From positions 1 through 28,967 of the IMG/VR virus record IMGVR_UViG_3300013102_000788: a DNA stretch of 28,967 nt. The stretch is one strand, 5' to 3'. Below are positions 21,930 through 28,967 of this stretch, one piece after another (the first letter of the stretch is position 1; every line of letters starts with the position of its first letter). This DNA comes from a virus. Under the pieces are notes generated by a model. The model saw only the letters and a list, made by a program, of their open reading frames with translations, was not told the origin of the DNA and searched no databases. The position numbers were made by a program, and so were the translations under genes.

Positions 21930-22358
21930 TTACTTAATCACTACGCGAATGAGGTCGCCAGCAGCGGCGGTGATTGAGCGCTCTTCGTCGCAATAGCAGC
22001 GATCTGATTCGCCCGTAGCCCACTTCTTCACCTGGCCGTTGACGATTGAGAGAGCGTCACCTTTTTTGTAGGTACCGGCGGCAGCGCGGACGTTCAGGAA
22101 CATGCCCGGCAGCGGGTGGATGCCAACCAGCAGATCGTCGACAGCGAACGTGTCATCTACCGTTTTACAGCGCAGATAATCGAAGTCTGCGACATAGATA
22201 ATCGCTGTTTCGCTACCATCTACCGACACCTTGAAGACGCCAGCATCAAAGAAGCCCAGGGTACCAGGCTTGACCGCAGTGGCGCGGCCTTCACGATTGA
22301 GCAGCGGATTAGGGAATACGCCACCGGCGTGAATTACGTGTTTTCCGTCTTTAGCCAT
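21930..22358 (-). CDS. Capsid decoration (cement) protein
   Basis: 142 residues, small and beta-rich: HAGGVFPNPLLNREGRATAV, PGTLGFFDAGVFKVSVDG, and a late ITAAAGDLIRVVIK strand. Sequences with a PGxLV-like start and a GxALxxxNGQV motif just before the major capsid gene are structural cement proteins in phages of this build. It probably binds the capsid surface to stabilise it after expansion. No disulphide pattern is evident, although a CYC pair occurs near residue 122. Confidence 0.7.
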   Translation of the reverse strand: MAKDGKHVIHAGGVFPNPLLNREGRATAVKPGTLGFFDAGVFKVSVDGSETAIIYVADFDYLRCKTVDDTFAVDDLLVGIHPLPGMFLNVRAAAGTYKKGDALSIVNGQVKKWATGESDRCYCDEERSITAAAGDLIRVVIK

Positions 22359-22361
22359 TTT

Positions 22362-22808
22362 TTACTCCGGCATTTCGCTGACTGATTGGGTGTTGGTTGC
22401 CTGGCGGAACGCACCGTTCAGGCCGAAAGATGTCTGGCACTTGGCATACATAGCGTCGAGCGCCTTACCGTCCAGGTCTGCGACTTCGTCATCGCTCATG
22501 TTCATCGCCAGCTTCACAGCCGCGCGCTTTTCGCCTTTCTCTTTGTCGGCGTTCGCGTTCAGGCTGTTGAAAACGACGTCCACGCGATCGGCGAGTGTTT
22601 TCGCCCACGCTGGCATCTCTTCGTTATTGGTGGCCTGCTCTTTTTTCTTGGGCTTGCCGGTTTCCGGGTCGATTTCTTCTTCGCCTTTTTTCTTGGCGGC
22701 GGCTTCGTCGGCCTTCATCTGGTTGTATGCGTCCATCAGCTCGGCGTCGGACTTGCCTTCAGTCGGCTTACCAGCGGCTTGCAGCGCATTGATAATCAGT
22801 TCTTTCAT
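22362..22808 (-). CDS. Possible nested scaffold from an internal start
   Basis: An ATG at 22808 (codon 314 of the fusion gene) is preceded by GGAGAG nine bases upstream, inside codons for NGENDP. It would give a separate 148-residue scaffold, MKELIINALQAAGKPTEGKS to the end, in the way lambda Nu3 is made inside gene C. The residue falls exactly at the start of the scaffold domain. Only the site and domain border support this; expression is not shown. Confidence 0.4.
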   Translation of the reverse strand: MKELIINALQAAGKPTEGKSDAELMDAYNQMKADEAAAKKKGEEEIDPETGKPKKKEQATNNEEMPAWAKTLADRVDVVFNSLNANADKEKGEKRAAVKLAMNMSDDEVADLDGKALDAMYAKCQTSFGLNGAFRQATNTQSVSEMPE

Positions 22809-23747
22809 CGGATCGTTCTCTCCGTTGGTTTTAATCTCGTACTCAGTGGGTTTGCGCACGACTTCTACAGGTTCGCCGACGAACACGGCCTTGCCGTCAT
22901 CATCGATGAGGTACTTCTGTTTCAGGTATTTGGTGTCATTGCGGTAGATGAAGCTGTCCGGCCACACCGTTTCAGGCCAAAGCCACTTATCTTCGGTGTC
23001 ACCCTCGCGCAGCTTGTCGCTGATAGCGCGGGAGATGTCGTCGAAAGAGAAGTTGGAGGCATTGGTGAAGAAGAATTTGGTCTTGTTGAGCAGGCCGTAG
23101 CGTGTGCAGTCGATGCCATCAGCAAGGCGGGCAACTTCTATCTGCTGTTCATCACCCTCGGCGTTAACGAAGATGCCAACCCCCTCCTCTGGCGTTCCGG
23201 CCCCCGGTTCATCGAGCAGCACCGCCACATGGTCAAACATCATGTTGGTGGCGATCTCGTTGTACTTCTTGCCCTTCGACTCGCCGTTGGCGGCGATGCC
23301 GGAATACAGCAGGCCGGTGGAGATATGGATCGGTTCGGAGTTGGTGCCGGCCAGCATCTCGTCCAGACGGTTAATCAGGCGCTTGCCCTTCTCGCGCGAC
23401 TCGGCGTACTGGCGGTTAACGTACATGTCGCCCGTCACTTTGCCGTCATTGTGACTGACGTTCTGCAGCCAGGCCCCGACGTGATACTCATTCACCGCCC
23501 GGACATCGCGAGCCGTCACATGCTTGCCGTCCACTTTCGGGTGGCCCAGCGGCATCGGGTTACGCTCGAGCGTGTTGTAGGCCTTTTCGATTTCTGCTGC
23601 CGGGTACAACTTCCGGTTCATCACAATATCGTCCACGACAGGCGTGATGCCGCGAACCACGATATGTGGCTTGCCGTCGATGGTTTCAGTGGTGATGTTT
23701 GAAGCGGAGTTGACGACGGTCAGCACGTTAACGCGGTTGCGTTTCAT
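22362..23747 (-). CDS. DUF2213 prohead protease / scaffold fusion
   Basis: 461 residues. The N-terminal part (GKPHIVVRGITPVVDDIVMN, NRKLYPAAEIEKAYNTLERN, PLGHPKVDGKHVTARDVRAV, IHISTGLLYS) is the DUF2213 domain, a prohead protease-type fold; H72, the acid-rich loops and S158-T159 are candidate active residues. Residues 314-461 are a charged coiled scaffold (MKELIINALQAAGKPTEGKS, then an EEE/KKK-rich stretch, then WAKTLADRVDVVFNSLNANA). Fusion of protease and scaffold, both lost during maturation, is the rule for several capsid systems. It directly precedes the capsid genes. Confidence 0.78.
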   Translation of the reverse strand: MKRNRVNVLTVVNSASNITTETIDGKPHIVVRGITPVVDDIVMNRKLYPAAEIEKAYNTLERNPMPLGHPKVDGKHVTARDVRAVNEYHVGAWLQNVSHNDGKVTGDMYVNRQYAESREKGKRLINRLDEMLAGTNSEPIHISTGLLYSGIAANGESKGKKYNEIATNMMFDHVAVLLDEPGAGTPEEGVGIFVNAEGDEQQIEVARLADGIDCTRYGLLNKTKFFFTNASNFSFDDISRAISDKLREGDTEDKWLWPETVWPDSFIYRNDTKYLKQKYLIDDDGKAVFVGEPVEVVRKPTEYEIKTNGENDPMKELIINALQAAGKPTEGKSDAELMDAYNQMKADEAAAKKKGEEEIDPETGKPKKKEQATNNEEMPAWAKTLADRVDVVFNSLNANADKEKGEKRAAVKLAMNMSDDEVADLDGKALDAMYAKCQTSFGLNGAFRQATNTQSVSEMPE

Positions 23748-23756
23748 GCTGGATCC

Positions 23757-23960
23757 TCATTGGTGTAATTTCGGTGTTACTCTTCGGCGATACTCGGCGC
23801 TTTTCCTGTCTGCGTCCCAATCGGCTAGCATCCTGTCATGGACTATCAGACCCTGAGCAATTGCCTTGAGCCTTTCTCTTGGGCGGCATATGGTTTCTGC
23901 GAATGAGTAGTGGATGTTCAATATCTCCACTGCATTGGCGGCATCACATGGGTAGATCAT
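23757..23960 (-). CDS. 67-residue head-region protein
   Basis: ATG at 23960 (MIYPCDAANAVEILNIHYSF) with AAGGAGG five bases upstream; it overlaps the stop of the minor capsid gene as ATGA. The in-frame codons up to 23981 belong to the previous gene and are not used. The protein is helical and basic at its end (DWDADRKSAEYRRRVTPKLH). Its function is unknown. Its strong ribosome binding site and tight coupling suggest a real product. Confidence 0.6.
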   Translation of the reverse strand: MIYPCDAANAVEILNIHYSFAETICRPRERLKAIAQGLIVHDRMLADWDADRKSAEYRRRVTPKLHQ

Positions 23961-24949
23961 GCGGCCTCCTTGGTGGCCCACTGCTGACGCTCTTTCTTCA
24001 ACTTATCCGCCAGCCCCTCATTGAAGATGCTGCCATCGTCGTTGAGCAGCACCGGAATCTGGCTGCAGTAGCAGTTGTACCGGTTGCCGTTCTCAGCGTA
24101 GAAGTCCCGCACCTCTTCCGTGGTGTAGACCTTGCCGTGACGGCTTGCGTGCCAGGTGCGCGTCGTAGGCTTGAGCGCTGAAAGCCACAGTAGGCCGGTA
24201 TTCAGCCCCAGCCTATCGGCAGCCCAATCAGTTTCGTTCCATTGTGCCTGCCGCAGCGCGCCGACCTGCTCAGTCTGAGCGATGGTCTTCGCCTTCGACA
24301 TCGACACATCGAGGCGTTTGCTGATGACGCTGGCCGTTTCGCGAGGATTCACGCCGCGCGCTACCGCGTCGGTGATGATGTTGGTCAGGTCGCCGCGGGC
24401 TATATCGCTGATGACCTTCCAGTCACTGAACGTTGTCAGCCTGGCCGCCGCTATCTGATTCAGGTAGCCCGGACTGCTTAAAAGCTGCTGTAGCGTCGTC
24501 TGGCTGGCGTATATCTGCGACTGCACCGACAAGTTGGTGAAGGCGTTTAGCGTGCCGCGGTCATATTCCGCAATGACGTAGTCCATCGCCCACAGGTTCT
24601 GGCTGCCGCCATCGAGAAGCTCATCATCCAGAATCGACTGCACAACCTGCAGCAGGTCGGCCAGTTCAGCAGCCGTCATGTCGTAGATGAACTTACCAGC
24701 ATTGACCTGATACAGCGAAGGCTCTGCGCCCTCGTTGTTGCACATCATCCAGGACTGCTGTGCGTTCGCCTCACGCTGCTGTCCTGTCAGGCGTGAATCA
24801 AACAGTGCCTTAAGCCTGAGCTTGATGTTCAGATACCGGTCTTCGATATCATTGAACATCCTGCTGACCTGCCGCGAGGACTGCGTAGGGTCAGCTTTAT
24901 TGCGCGGTACGATTGGCGTCCCGATTTTGGTTTGCGCTGTCATCATCAT
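23957..24949 (-). CDS. Minor capsid protein (Mu gpF / SPP1 gp7-like head morphogenesis)
   Basis: 330 residues. The N-terminal 190 are helical. The Mu F-like domain lies about 195-305: ARGDLTNIITDAVARGVNPR, SKAKTIAQTEQVGALRQAQW, then LSALKPTTRTWHASRHGKVY with the conserved R-T-x-x-H..HG motif, and a YNCYCSQIPVLL cysteine pair. The family sits inside the prohead next to the portal and assists head assembly and DNA delivery. The first codons overlap the portal gene by 53 nt in another frame, and the region begins ATGATGATG, so three starts are possible. Confidence 0.87.
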   Translation of the reverse strand: MMMTAQTKIGTPIVPRNKADPTQSSRQVSRMFNDIEDRYLNIKLRLKALFDSRLTGQQREANAQQSWMMCNNEGAEPSLYQVNAGKFIYDMTAAELADLLQVVQSILDDELLDGGSQNLWAMDYVIAEYDRGTLNAFTNLSVQSQIYASQTTLQQLLSSPGYLNQIAAARLTTFSDWKVISDIARGDLTNIITDAVARGVNPRETASVISKRLDVSMSKAKTIAQTEQVGALRQAQWNETDWAADRLGLNTGLLWLSALKPTTRTWHASRHGKVYTTEEVRDFYAENGNRYNCYCSQIPVLLNDDGSIFNEGLADKLKKERQQWATKEAA

Positions 24950-26357
24950 CTGTCAGCGGATCCTTATCGGTTTGCTTTACATCAGGGTTAGGTGGCGACA
25001 CGACCTTGCGAGGCTCCAGCTCACCGACTGCGCGGATTTCGTTTTCATCCACTGCCGGAGTGCCGTATGCCTGCTGTGTATCTTTCGCCACGACGGCCAT
25101 TGCCTGCATGTTGGCAATCTTCTCTTTTTCGCTCGGCGCGAGCAGATCAGACCATGCCAGCGTGACCTCTCCGGATGAAGGCGGGTCAATGACGCCTACT
25201 GTCCAGAAGCGCTCAAGCACGCTCTCGATCACCGTCGACTGGAATCCCCAGCGGCGGCCGTTACAGCGCTTCGCCCAGTCTGTTTTGTCCTCATCGGAAG
25301 CAAGTCGCCCCGTCTGCTGACCAAACAGTATGGTGAACGGGCACTGGATCGAAGATGCAAACTCGTTGGCGGCCACTGTCCAAGTCGGGGATGGGTCTGC
25401 CGCCGCAACGGAGAGAACAGACGGCGTGCCGGCCTGCATAACCAGGGCCGCATCCGTGCCACGGTTCATCTTGGCGACTTTGTCGTTAAGCGCCTCGCCC
25501 AGGTCTTTGTAGCCAGATTCTGTGGCTTGCTTTGACAGGTTCGCAATGTTGGTTTCTTTGTCGAACGCAATCCCGAGCTGGCGACTTGCATTCTTCAGGA
25601 ACCCTTCGGCACTACCACCAGATACCTTTTCGAGGTCGAGAAGTTTGTTATAACCAGCGCGCAGGAAAGGCACGCCAGAGAGCATGTTCTCGTCTTCTGA
25701 GCCTTCGCAGAGAATGATGATTCGCTCGGGGTGTACGGTAACGCCGCGCACCGGGCCGTACGTGCCATCATCACCAACGGGCTGCTCGTTGAAGTTGTAC
25801 GAAACTGGCTGGCCGTAGGTTTCTGAAAGCGTGTCGGTATCGAAATTACCCGGTTTGATCTGCGATTCCCACGCGGGGATCAGCTTAACGATGGGTCCGT
25901 TACCGATATTCCGTAGGGATTTAACCTTCGCGCGGTCGACTGGCTCGTGCCATTCCCTCCCGTCCCGGAACTGAATCAGCAATGCCGAGTATCGGCCAAC
26001 GAGATTTCGGCGATCCGCATCCTTAATTTTCGGCCAGTGCTTCTTCAGCAGCTTAGTGGCTGACTTTTCCCAGTCCGTTGTCTCGGTTGACTCCTTACCG
26101 TCGTCGCCGTCGATGATCGTCGGGTTATCAACCCAGCACGAATCGAGAAGCTTATGAACTGCGGCAAACGCCACCGCGTTGCGCTCGTATGCCCGGTAGT
26201 AACGGTCGAACTCGAGACTGTTTGGATAGCCGAACTCATCCCACAACTTCGTGCGTTTGGTGTTTCCCGGCTGGCCTGCGTACAGCATGCGCTGCTGACC
26301 GATAGCATCAGCAAGGGCATTAACGAGGAATGAAACCTCGCCTTGTTGTTCACTCAC
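24897..26357 (-). CDS. Portal protein (DUF1073 family)
   Basis: 486 residues with a GTG start at 26357, 7 nt after AAGGAG; no ATG is near. Typical portal elements are FDRYYRAYERNAVAFAAVHK (50-70), the PIVKLIPAWESQIKP strand, ERIIILCEGSED, and the highly conserved SSIQCPFTILFGQQTGRLAS followed by DEDKTDWAKRC. The C-terminal 60 residues are disordered and acidic and overlap the next gene. The dodecameric portal nucleates prohead assembly and conducts DNA. The gene follows TerL by 11 nt. Confidence 0.92.
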   Translation of the reverse strand: MSEQQGEVSFLVNALADAIGQQRMLYAGQPGNTKRTKLWDEFGYPNSLEFDRYYRAYERNAVAFAAVHKLLDSCWVDNPTIIDGDDGKESTETTDWEKSATKLLKKHWPKIKDADRRNLVGRYSALLIQFRDGREWHEPVDRAKVKSLRNIGNGPIVKLIPAWESQIKPGNFDTDTLSETYGQPVSYNFNEQPVGDDGTYGPVRGVTVHPERIIILCEGSEDENMLSGVPFLRAGYNKLLDLEKVSGGSAEGFLKNASRQLGIAFDKETNIANLSKQATESGYKDLGEALNDKVAKMNRGTDAALVMQAGTPSVLSVAAADPSPTWTVAANEFASSIQCPFTILFGQQTGRLASDEDKTDWAKRCNGRRWGFQSTVIESVLERFWTVGVIDPPSSGEVTLAWSDLLAPSEKEKIANMQAMAVVAKDTQQAYGTPAVDENEIRAVGELEPRKVVSPPNPDVKQTDKDPLTDDDDSANQNRDANRTAQ

Positions 26358-26368
26358 TGATGAGCTCC

Positions 26369-27916
26369 TTAGAAGAATACTGCGCCGACCTGCTTCGGCG
26401 AATGCAGCACGCGGTATCGCGTAGCGTCGTAGTCGTGGTCTTCCTGGGTGGTGTCCACGTCATCAGGCTTTTTATCGTCGCGTACAAGCACTGGTATGCG
26501 GCTGATCCAGCCTCTGCAATGCTCCATGACGTAAAATGCTGGCTTATCCGGCATGCCTGATTCAGTTTTCTTACCCTCGACCACTGCTTCAAGCATGTCG
26601 GCAAAGAGCGATGCACCATTGATGCGTGATCCTGGCTTCTTATCGGCTGGCAGCCAGGTAACGCCCTGCGCTTCCATTTTCTGTGCGATTGATAGCTCGT
26701 TATCGCCAGTATTGAAGATTGCGCCGTCAGCCGGCCCCGGAATAACGCTGCTGCATATTCCCGGCAAGATGTGCATCTGACCCTTGCCCTGTACTTCTTC
26801 CGGCTCGTCGACGTCTTCGCCCACCAGCCGCTTGTCAATCCACGCCACGCCTTTCGCGACGTTAGTGGATGACATATTCAGGCCTTTGTTCAGCTCATCA
26901 GGCGGGCAGCCATACCATTCTCCGATCAGTATCAGCGACCCGGCTGGCGGGCAAAACTGTCGACCATCTGGCAGCTCGGCGGCAGTGCCATCAGCCTGCG
27001 CCCACCAGAGGTTAGAGAACGGCTTAGACTCGCCCCAGTCGTGAGAACGGTCGACGGTCCAGCTATCCGGTACGCGGAACGGCTTAATGACGTGCAGCGA
27101 TTCATTCCACAGGTGGTCAAAGCGGCCGCCGCTGGTCACATCCCAGGAGCCCTCAACCCACGCCTTGCGTCGGTTAGGGTCTTTAATTGCCATCAGCGTC
27201 GCGATGTACTGCGGGTCGAGGTACGGGTTCTCTTTGAATGATCCGTGGATGGCCACGCGGGTAAGCGTGATTTCCTCTTCTCGCTCAGTCTGAGGGTTGA
27301 ATACCATTTGCCGGTCGCGCTGTACGGTTCCGCGCGGCGCTGGTTCAATGAAGCGCTTCTTCACCCAGGTATGCCCGATGCCGAACGGGTTGGTAGTGCT
27401 GAACGTCTCAAGCGGGATTGGCCTCAATAACTTGCCATTCTCCAGCGGGTAGTTTTCCGGTCTGAACGATGAGCGGCGGCAGGAGAACATCATTTCGTAG
27501 AACTCTGGAGACTGCTGTTTCGTCAGCTCGTTAAAGCCGATAAACGGAAATTCCTGACCGTGGAAATCCCAGTAGTCGTCTGCCTCTTTGCCGAAGCGGA
27601 AGAGCAGCTCCTCGCCAGTAGGCCATACCCATCGCAATTCGCTCGCAGATGACAGGTATCGAGCACCGTCGTTAAACAGGCGAAACATACGCTTCGACTG
27701 AGTGATGATGTCGGCAAGGTTCTTATATTCGGTGTCGAAGATGACGCCGCGCCAGAACGAGCCATAGCCCACCCCGACATTGCGCCGGAACCTGGCTAAC
27801 TGCGCAGCGGTTTTACCCGGGCCGCGAGTGCCTTCAAACAGGATTTCGTTACACGGGCAGCTCAGAGCCAGAGACTGCGATCCAGGCAGTGGCTTCCATA
27901 CAGCTTTGTAATTCAT
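26369..27916 (-). CDS. Terminase large subunit
   Basis: 515 residues. Packaging ATPase: Walker A GTRGPGKT (29-36), Walker B and catalytic acid FPFIGFNE (123-130, E130), and coupling motif TTNPFGIGH near 174-182. The RNase H-like nuclease domain follows with D293 in SHDWGESKPF, an acidic D397 in GPADGAIFN, and a late D in DATRYRV. All key residues are present, so the enzyme should be active. It moves DNA into the prohead and cuts the concatemer. The start overlaps the TerS stop by 4 nt. Cos or headful packaging cannot be decided here. Confidence 0.95.
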   Translation of the reverse strand: MNYKAVWKPLPGSQSLALSCPCNEILFEGTRGPGKTAAQLARFRRNVGVGYGSFWRGVIFDTEYKNLADIITQSKRMFRLFNDGARYLSSASELRWVWPTGEELLFRFGKEADDYWDFHGQEFPFIGFNELTKQQSPEFYEMMFSCRRSSFRPENYPLENGKLLRPIPLETFSTTNPFGIGHTWVKKRFIEPAPRGTVQRDRQMVFNPQTEREEEITLTRVAIHGSFKENPYLDPQYIATLMAIKDPNRRKAWVEGSWDVTSGGRFDHLWNESLHVIKPFRVPDSWTVDRSHDWGESKPFSNLWWAQADGTAAELPDGRQFCPPAGSLILIGEWYGCPPDELNKGLNMSSTNVAKGVAWIDKRLVGEDVDEPEEVQGKGQMHILPGICSSVIPGPADGAIFNTGDNELSIAQKMEAQGVTWLPADKKPGSRINGASLFADMLEAVVEGKKTESGMPDKPAFYVMEHCRGWISRIPVLVRDDKKPDDVDTTQEDHDYDATRYRVLHSPKQVGAVFF

Positions 27917-28563
27917 CCACCGAGCACCCCGTCCTGTTGTTTCTGCGCTGCCGCTTCCCAGTCATCCACGTTGTCACTGGTTGGCACCAGCATGACGTTA
28001 TGGGTGACCTCTTTAGTTTCAGCCTTGTTCTCGATGCTGTACGCCTCACGCTCGAGGCCGATCAGCGTCTTCAGGCTGTCGCTCAGGTCTTTCATGGATT
28101 TAACGCGGGAAGGCAGGCTGATTATTTTGTGGTACAGATCGTTGAGCTTATCCTGGCCCTTGTCATCCTCACGACGCATCAGGTCACCGAGCATCTCAAG
28201 CGCGGCCACATCGCCACACTCACCGGCCAGCTCATCGAATAGCATGTTTGTCAGTTCTCGAGCCCGGCGAATGTCACCCCTGTGCTCCATGCGTACCGTG
28301 GCAATCACCTCGGCAGTCGCCTCTATCAGTACGCGCTCGGTCAAAGTGCTTTCGTTGCGTACCTGTTTGCGTACCTCCTGCTTGCGTACCAGATCGTCAG
28401 CCTTTTGCTGAATCTTAGCATTGAGGTCACGCGACCAGTCGTCACGCTTGGCACGCTTACGGATAGCGCCTTCGCTAATGCCGTGCTGCGATGCAATCTC
28501 TCGGAGGGACATCACTCCGGCCCGGTACGCCGTCTCGATGGCCTCCCAGTCCGGTTTGCTCAT
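27913..28563 (-). CDS. Terminase small subunit
   Basis: 216 residues. An N-terminal helix-turn-helix (AIETAYRAGVMSLREIASQH, then GISEGAIRKRAKRDDW, residues about 8-42) gives DNA recognition. A long charged helical region (about 45-170) would form the oligomer ring, and the tail (VTHNVMLVPTSDNVDDWEAA) may contact TerL. GGAGTAACGA precedes the ATG. The place directly before TerL and the length agree with the family. The packaging site is expected in or near this gene but I cannot identify it. Confidence 0.88.
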   Translation of the reverse strand: MSKPDWEAIETAYRAGVMSLREIASQHGISEGAIRKRAKRDDWSRDLNAKIQQKADDLVRKQEVRKQVRNESTLTERVLIEATAEVIATVRMEHRGDIRRARELTNMLFDELAGECGDVAALEMLGDLMRREDDKGQDKLNDLYHKIISLPSRVKSMKDLSDSLKTLIGLEREAYSIENKAETKEVTHNVMLVPTSDNVDDWEAAAQKQQDGVLGG

Positions 28564-28566
28564 TCG

Positions 28567-28773
28567 TTACTCCGTTGTTTGCTCTGCCTTGCTCTTGGCC
28601 TTCAGGTAATCCAGGGTCACATCGACCAGCAGGATCCGAAGCGCCTCATCTTCAGAGATGCGCGGGCTAAGTCCATTAGCGCGGCGCATTAGCTCATTGG
28701 CTACGGCCTGAGCCTCTTCGCCCGCCGCTGAAACATCCAGACTCAGGGTAACCGGGATAAATGCGCTCTTCAT
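28567..28773 (-). CDS. 68-residue protein upstream of the terminase
   Basis: I start at the ATG at 28773 (MKSAFIPVTLSLDVSAAGEE), which overlaps the preceding stop as ATGA; the longer frame to 28845 is a shadow. An N-terminal strand is followed by two helices (AQAVANELMRRANGL and EDEALRILLVDVTLDYLKAK). The family is unknown to me. Its stop lies 3 nt before the TerS start, so it belongs to the start of the late operon. It may be a packaging accessory. Confidence 0.6.
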   Translation of the reverse strand: MKSAFIPVTLSLDVSAAGEEAQAVANELMRRANGLSPRISEDEALRILLVDVTLDYLKAKSKAEQTTE

Positions 28774-28967
28774 GATGCGGACTCCTCTGCTGGTACCGGC
28801 GTGAACTCCACTCGCTTCACATCGGCAGGAGCGAAATACAGCCATTGGCCCGTTTCTGTCGCCAGCGGCACAAATCCGTTCACCAGCTCAGGCTGACGTC
28901 GTGACATCTGGCCTGTGAACTCGCCGCCGTCGTTCGTCGTCAGTTTGATGTTGTAGATGTCGGACAT
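28770..28967 (-). CDS. 65-residue phage protein at the window edge
   Basis: Starts with an ATG on the last three bases (MSDIYNIKLTTNDGGEFTGQ) and ends VEFTPVPAEESAS. It is beta-rich, probably a small barrel, with ETGQWLYFAPADVKRVEF. The true start may lie beyond the window. It overlaps the next gene by 4 nt (ATGA). Function unknown. Confidence 0.6.
   Translation of the reverse strand: MSDIYNIKLTTNDGGEFTGQMSRRQPELVNGFVPLATETGQWLYFAPADVKRVEFTPVPAEESAS

Larger units (their letters stand above)
4369..28967. mobile_element. Lambda-like siphovirus prophage, tail-proximal part
   Basis: This is a complete run of head and tail genes from two small genes and TerS (right) to the tailspike (left), followed by a gtr-type conversion operon, an SOS-controlled pair and a tRNA-derived attachment fragment. 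Head-tail-spike-gtr-att is the order at one end of several O-antigen-converting lambdoid prophages. The structural genes show no frameshifts, so the prophage may be functional. The other end, with integrase, immunity, replication and lysis genes, lies beyond 28967. Confidence 0.85.

Noticed and set aside
22386-23702. A 438-codon open frame on the plus strand
   Set aside because: It is exactly antisense to the DUF2213 gene, its translation has no domain, and a codon-biased GC-rich gene often leaves such an antisense frame open.
24897-26357. Reading the DUF1073 protein as an anti-CBASS Acb1 nuclease
   Set aside because: Annotation of this family is sometimes linked with Acb1, but I see no HxT motif pair and the protein has portal elements and portal position.
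1-28967. CRISPR arrays, insertion sequences, rRNA
   Set aside because: No regularly spaced repeat series, transposase motif or rRNA sequence was found in either strand.

Overview
The window is part of an enterobacterial chromosome (Enterobacterales; I cannot fix the genus) and consists almost entirely of two mobile elements that meet at a tRNA-Arg(UCU) fragment at 4369-4413. The evidence for this host group is the P4-type integrase remnant, AlpA and Rha family regulators, a near-perfect E. coli type LexA box, a gtr-type O-antigen modification operon and a lambda-like siphovirus late operon.

Left element (1 to about 4368): the remains of a P4-like integrative island. From the tRNA fragment leftwards, all on the minus strand, come a P4-type tyrosine integrase wrecked by frameshifts and stops (3570-4251), a putative DNA-binding island protein (2417-3247), two identical palindromic operators (2381-2411), an AlpA-family regulator (2097-2297), a Rha-like phage regulatory protein (1397-1993), a 51-residue ORF (1236-1391) and, after a 0.5 kb gap, a DUF4225 cargo protein (1-753). 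Base composition is clearly more AT-rich than in the phage structural genes.

Junction (4369-4593): the 45-nt 3' part of a tRNA-Arg(UCU) gene, positions 32-76, without its 5' half. It is most simply read as the displaced 3' end produced when the prophage on the right integrated in the anticodon loop. Phased GTGTC/GACAC motifs beside it may be integrase arm sites.

Lysogenic-conversion and SOS block (4594-8519): two minus-strand genes, a UmuD-like protein without the usual Ser-Met cleavage motif and a 79-residue unknown, lie behind a LexA box. Divergent from them is a three-gene plus-strand operon: a GtrB-like polyprenyl-phosphate glycosyltransferase, a 4-TM ArnE/EamA-type flippase in the place usually held by GtrA, and a 615-residue GT-C type transferase. 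The shared 5' region carries five GATC (Dam) sites within 118 bp, which suggests a methylation-dependent switch like those of Salmonella gtr operons.

Late operon (28967 to 8550, all minus strand): two small genes, TerS, TerL, a DUF1073 portal, a Mu F-type minor capsid protein, a 67-residue ORF, a DUF2213 protease/scaffold protein with a possible nested scaffold, a decoration protein, the major capsid protein, a coiled-coil protein, head-tail connectors, the tail terminator, a tail tube with an Ig-like domain, an assembly chaperone, the tape measure, minor tail proteins, a DUF1833 protein, an NlpC/P60 protein, a TipJ-like tip protein and a beta-helical tailspike. Most genes touch or overlap by 1-4 nt. 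The inferred particle is a long-tailed siphovirus that recognises surface polysaccharide with its tailspike, while the adjacent convergent gtr operon would alter that polysaccharide in the lysogen. Immunity, replication, lysis and the prophage integrase are outside the window.
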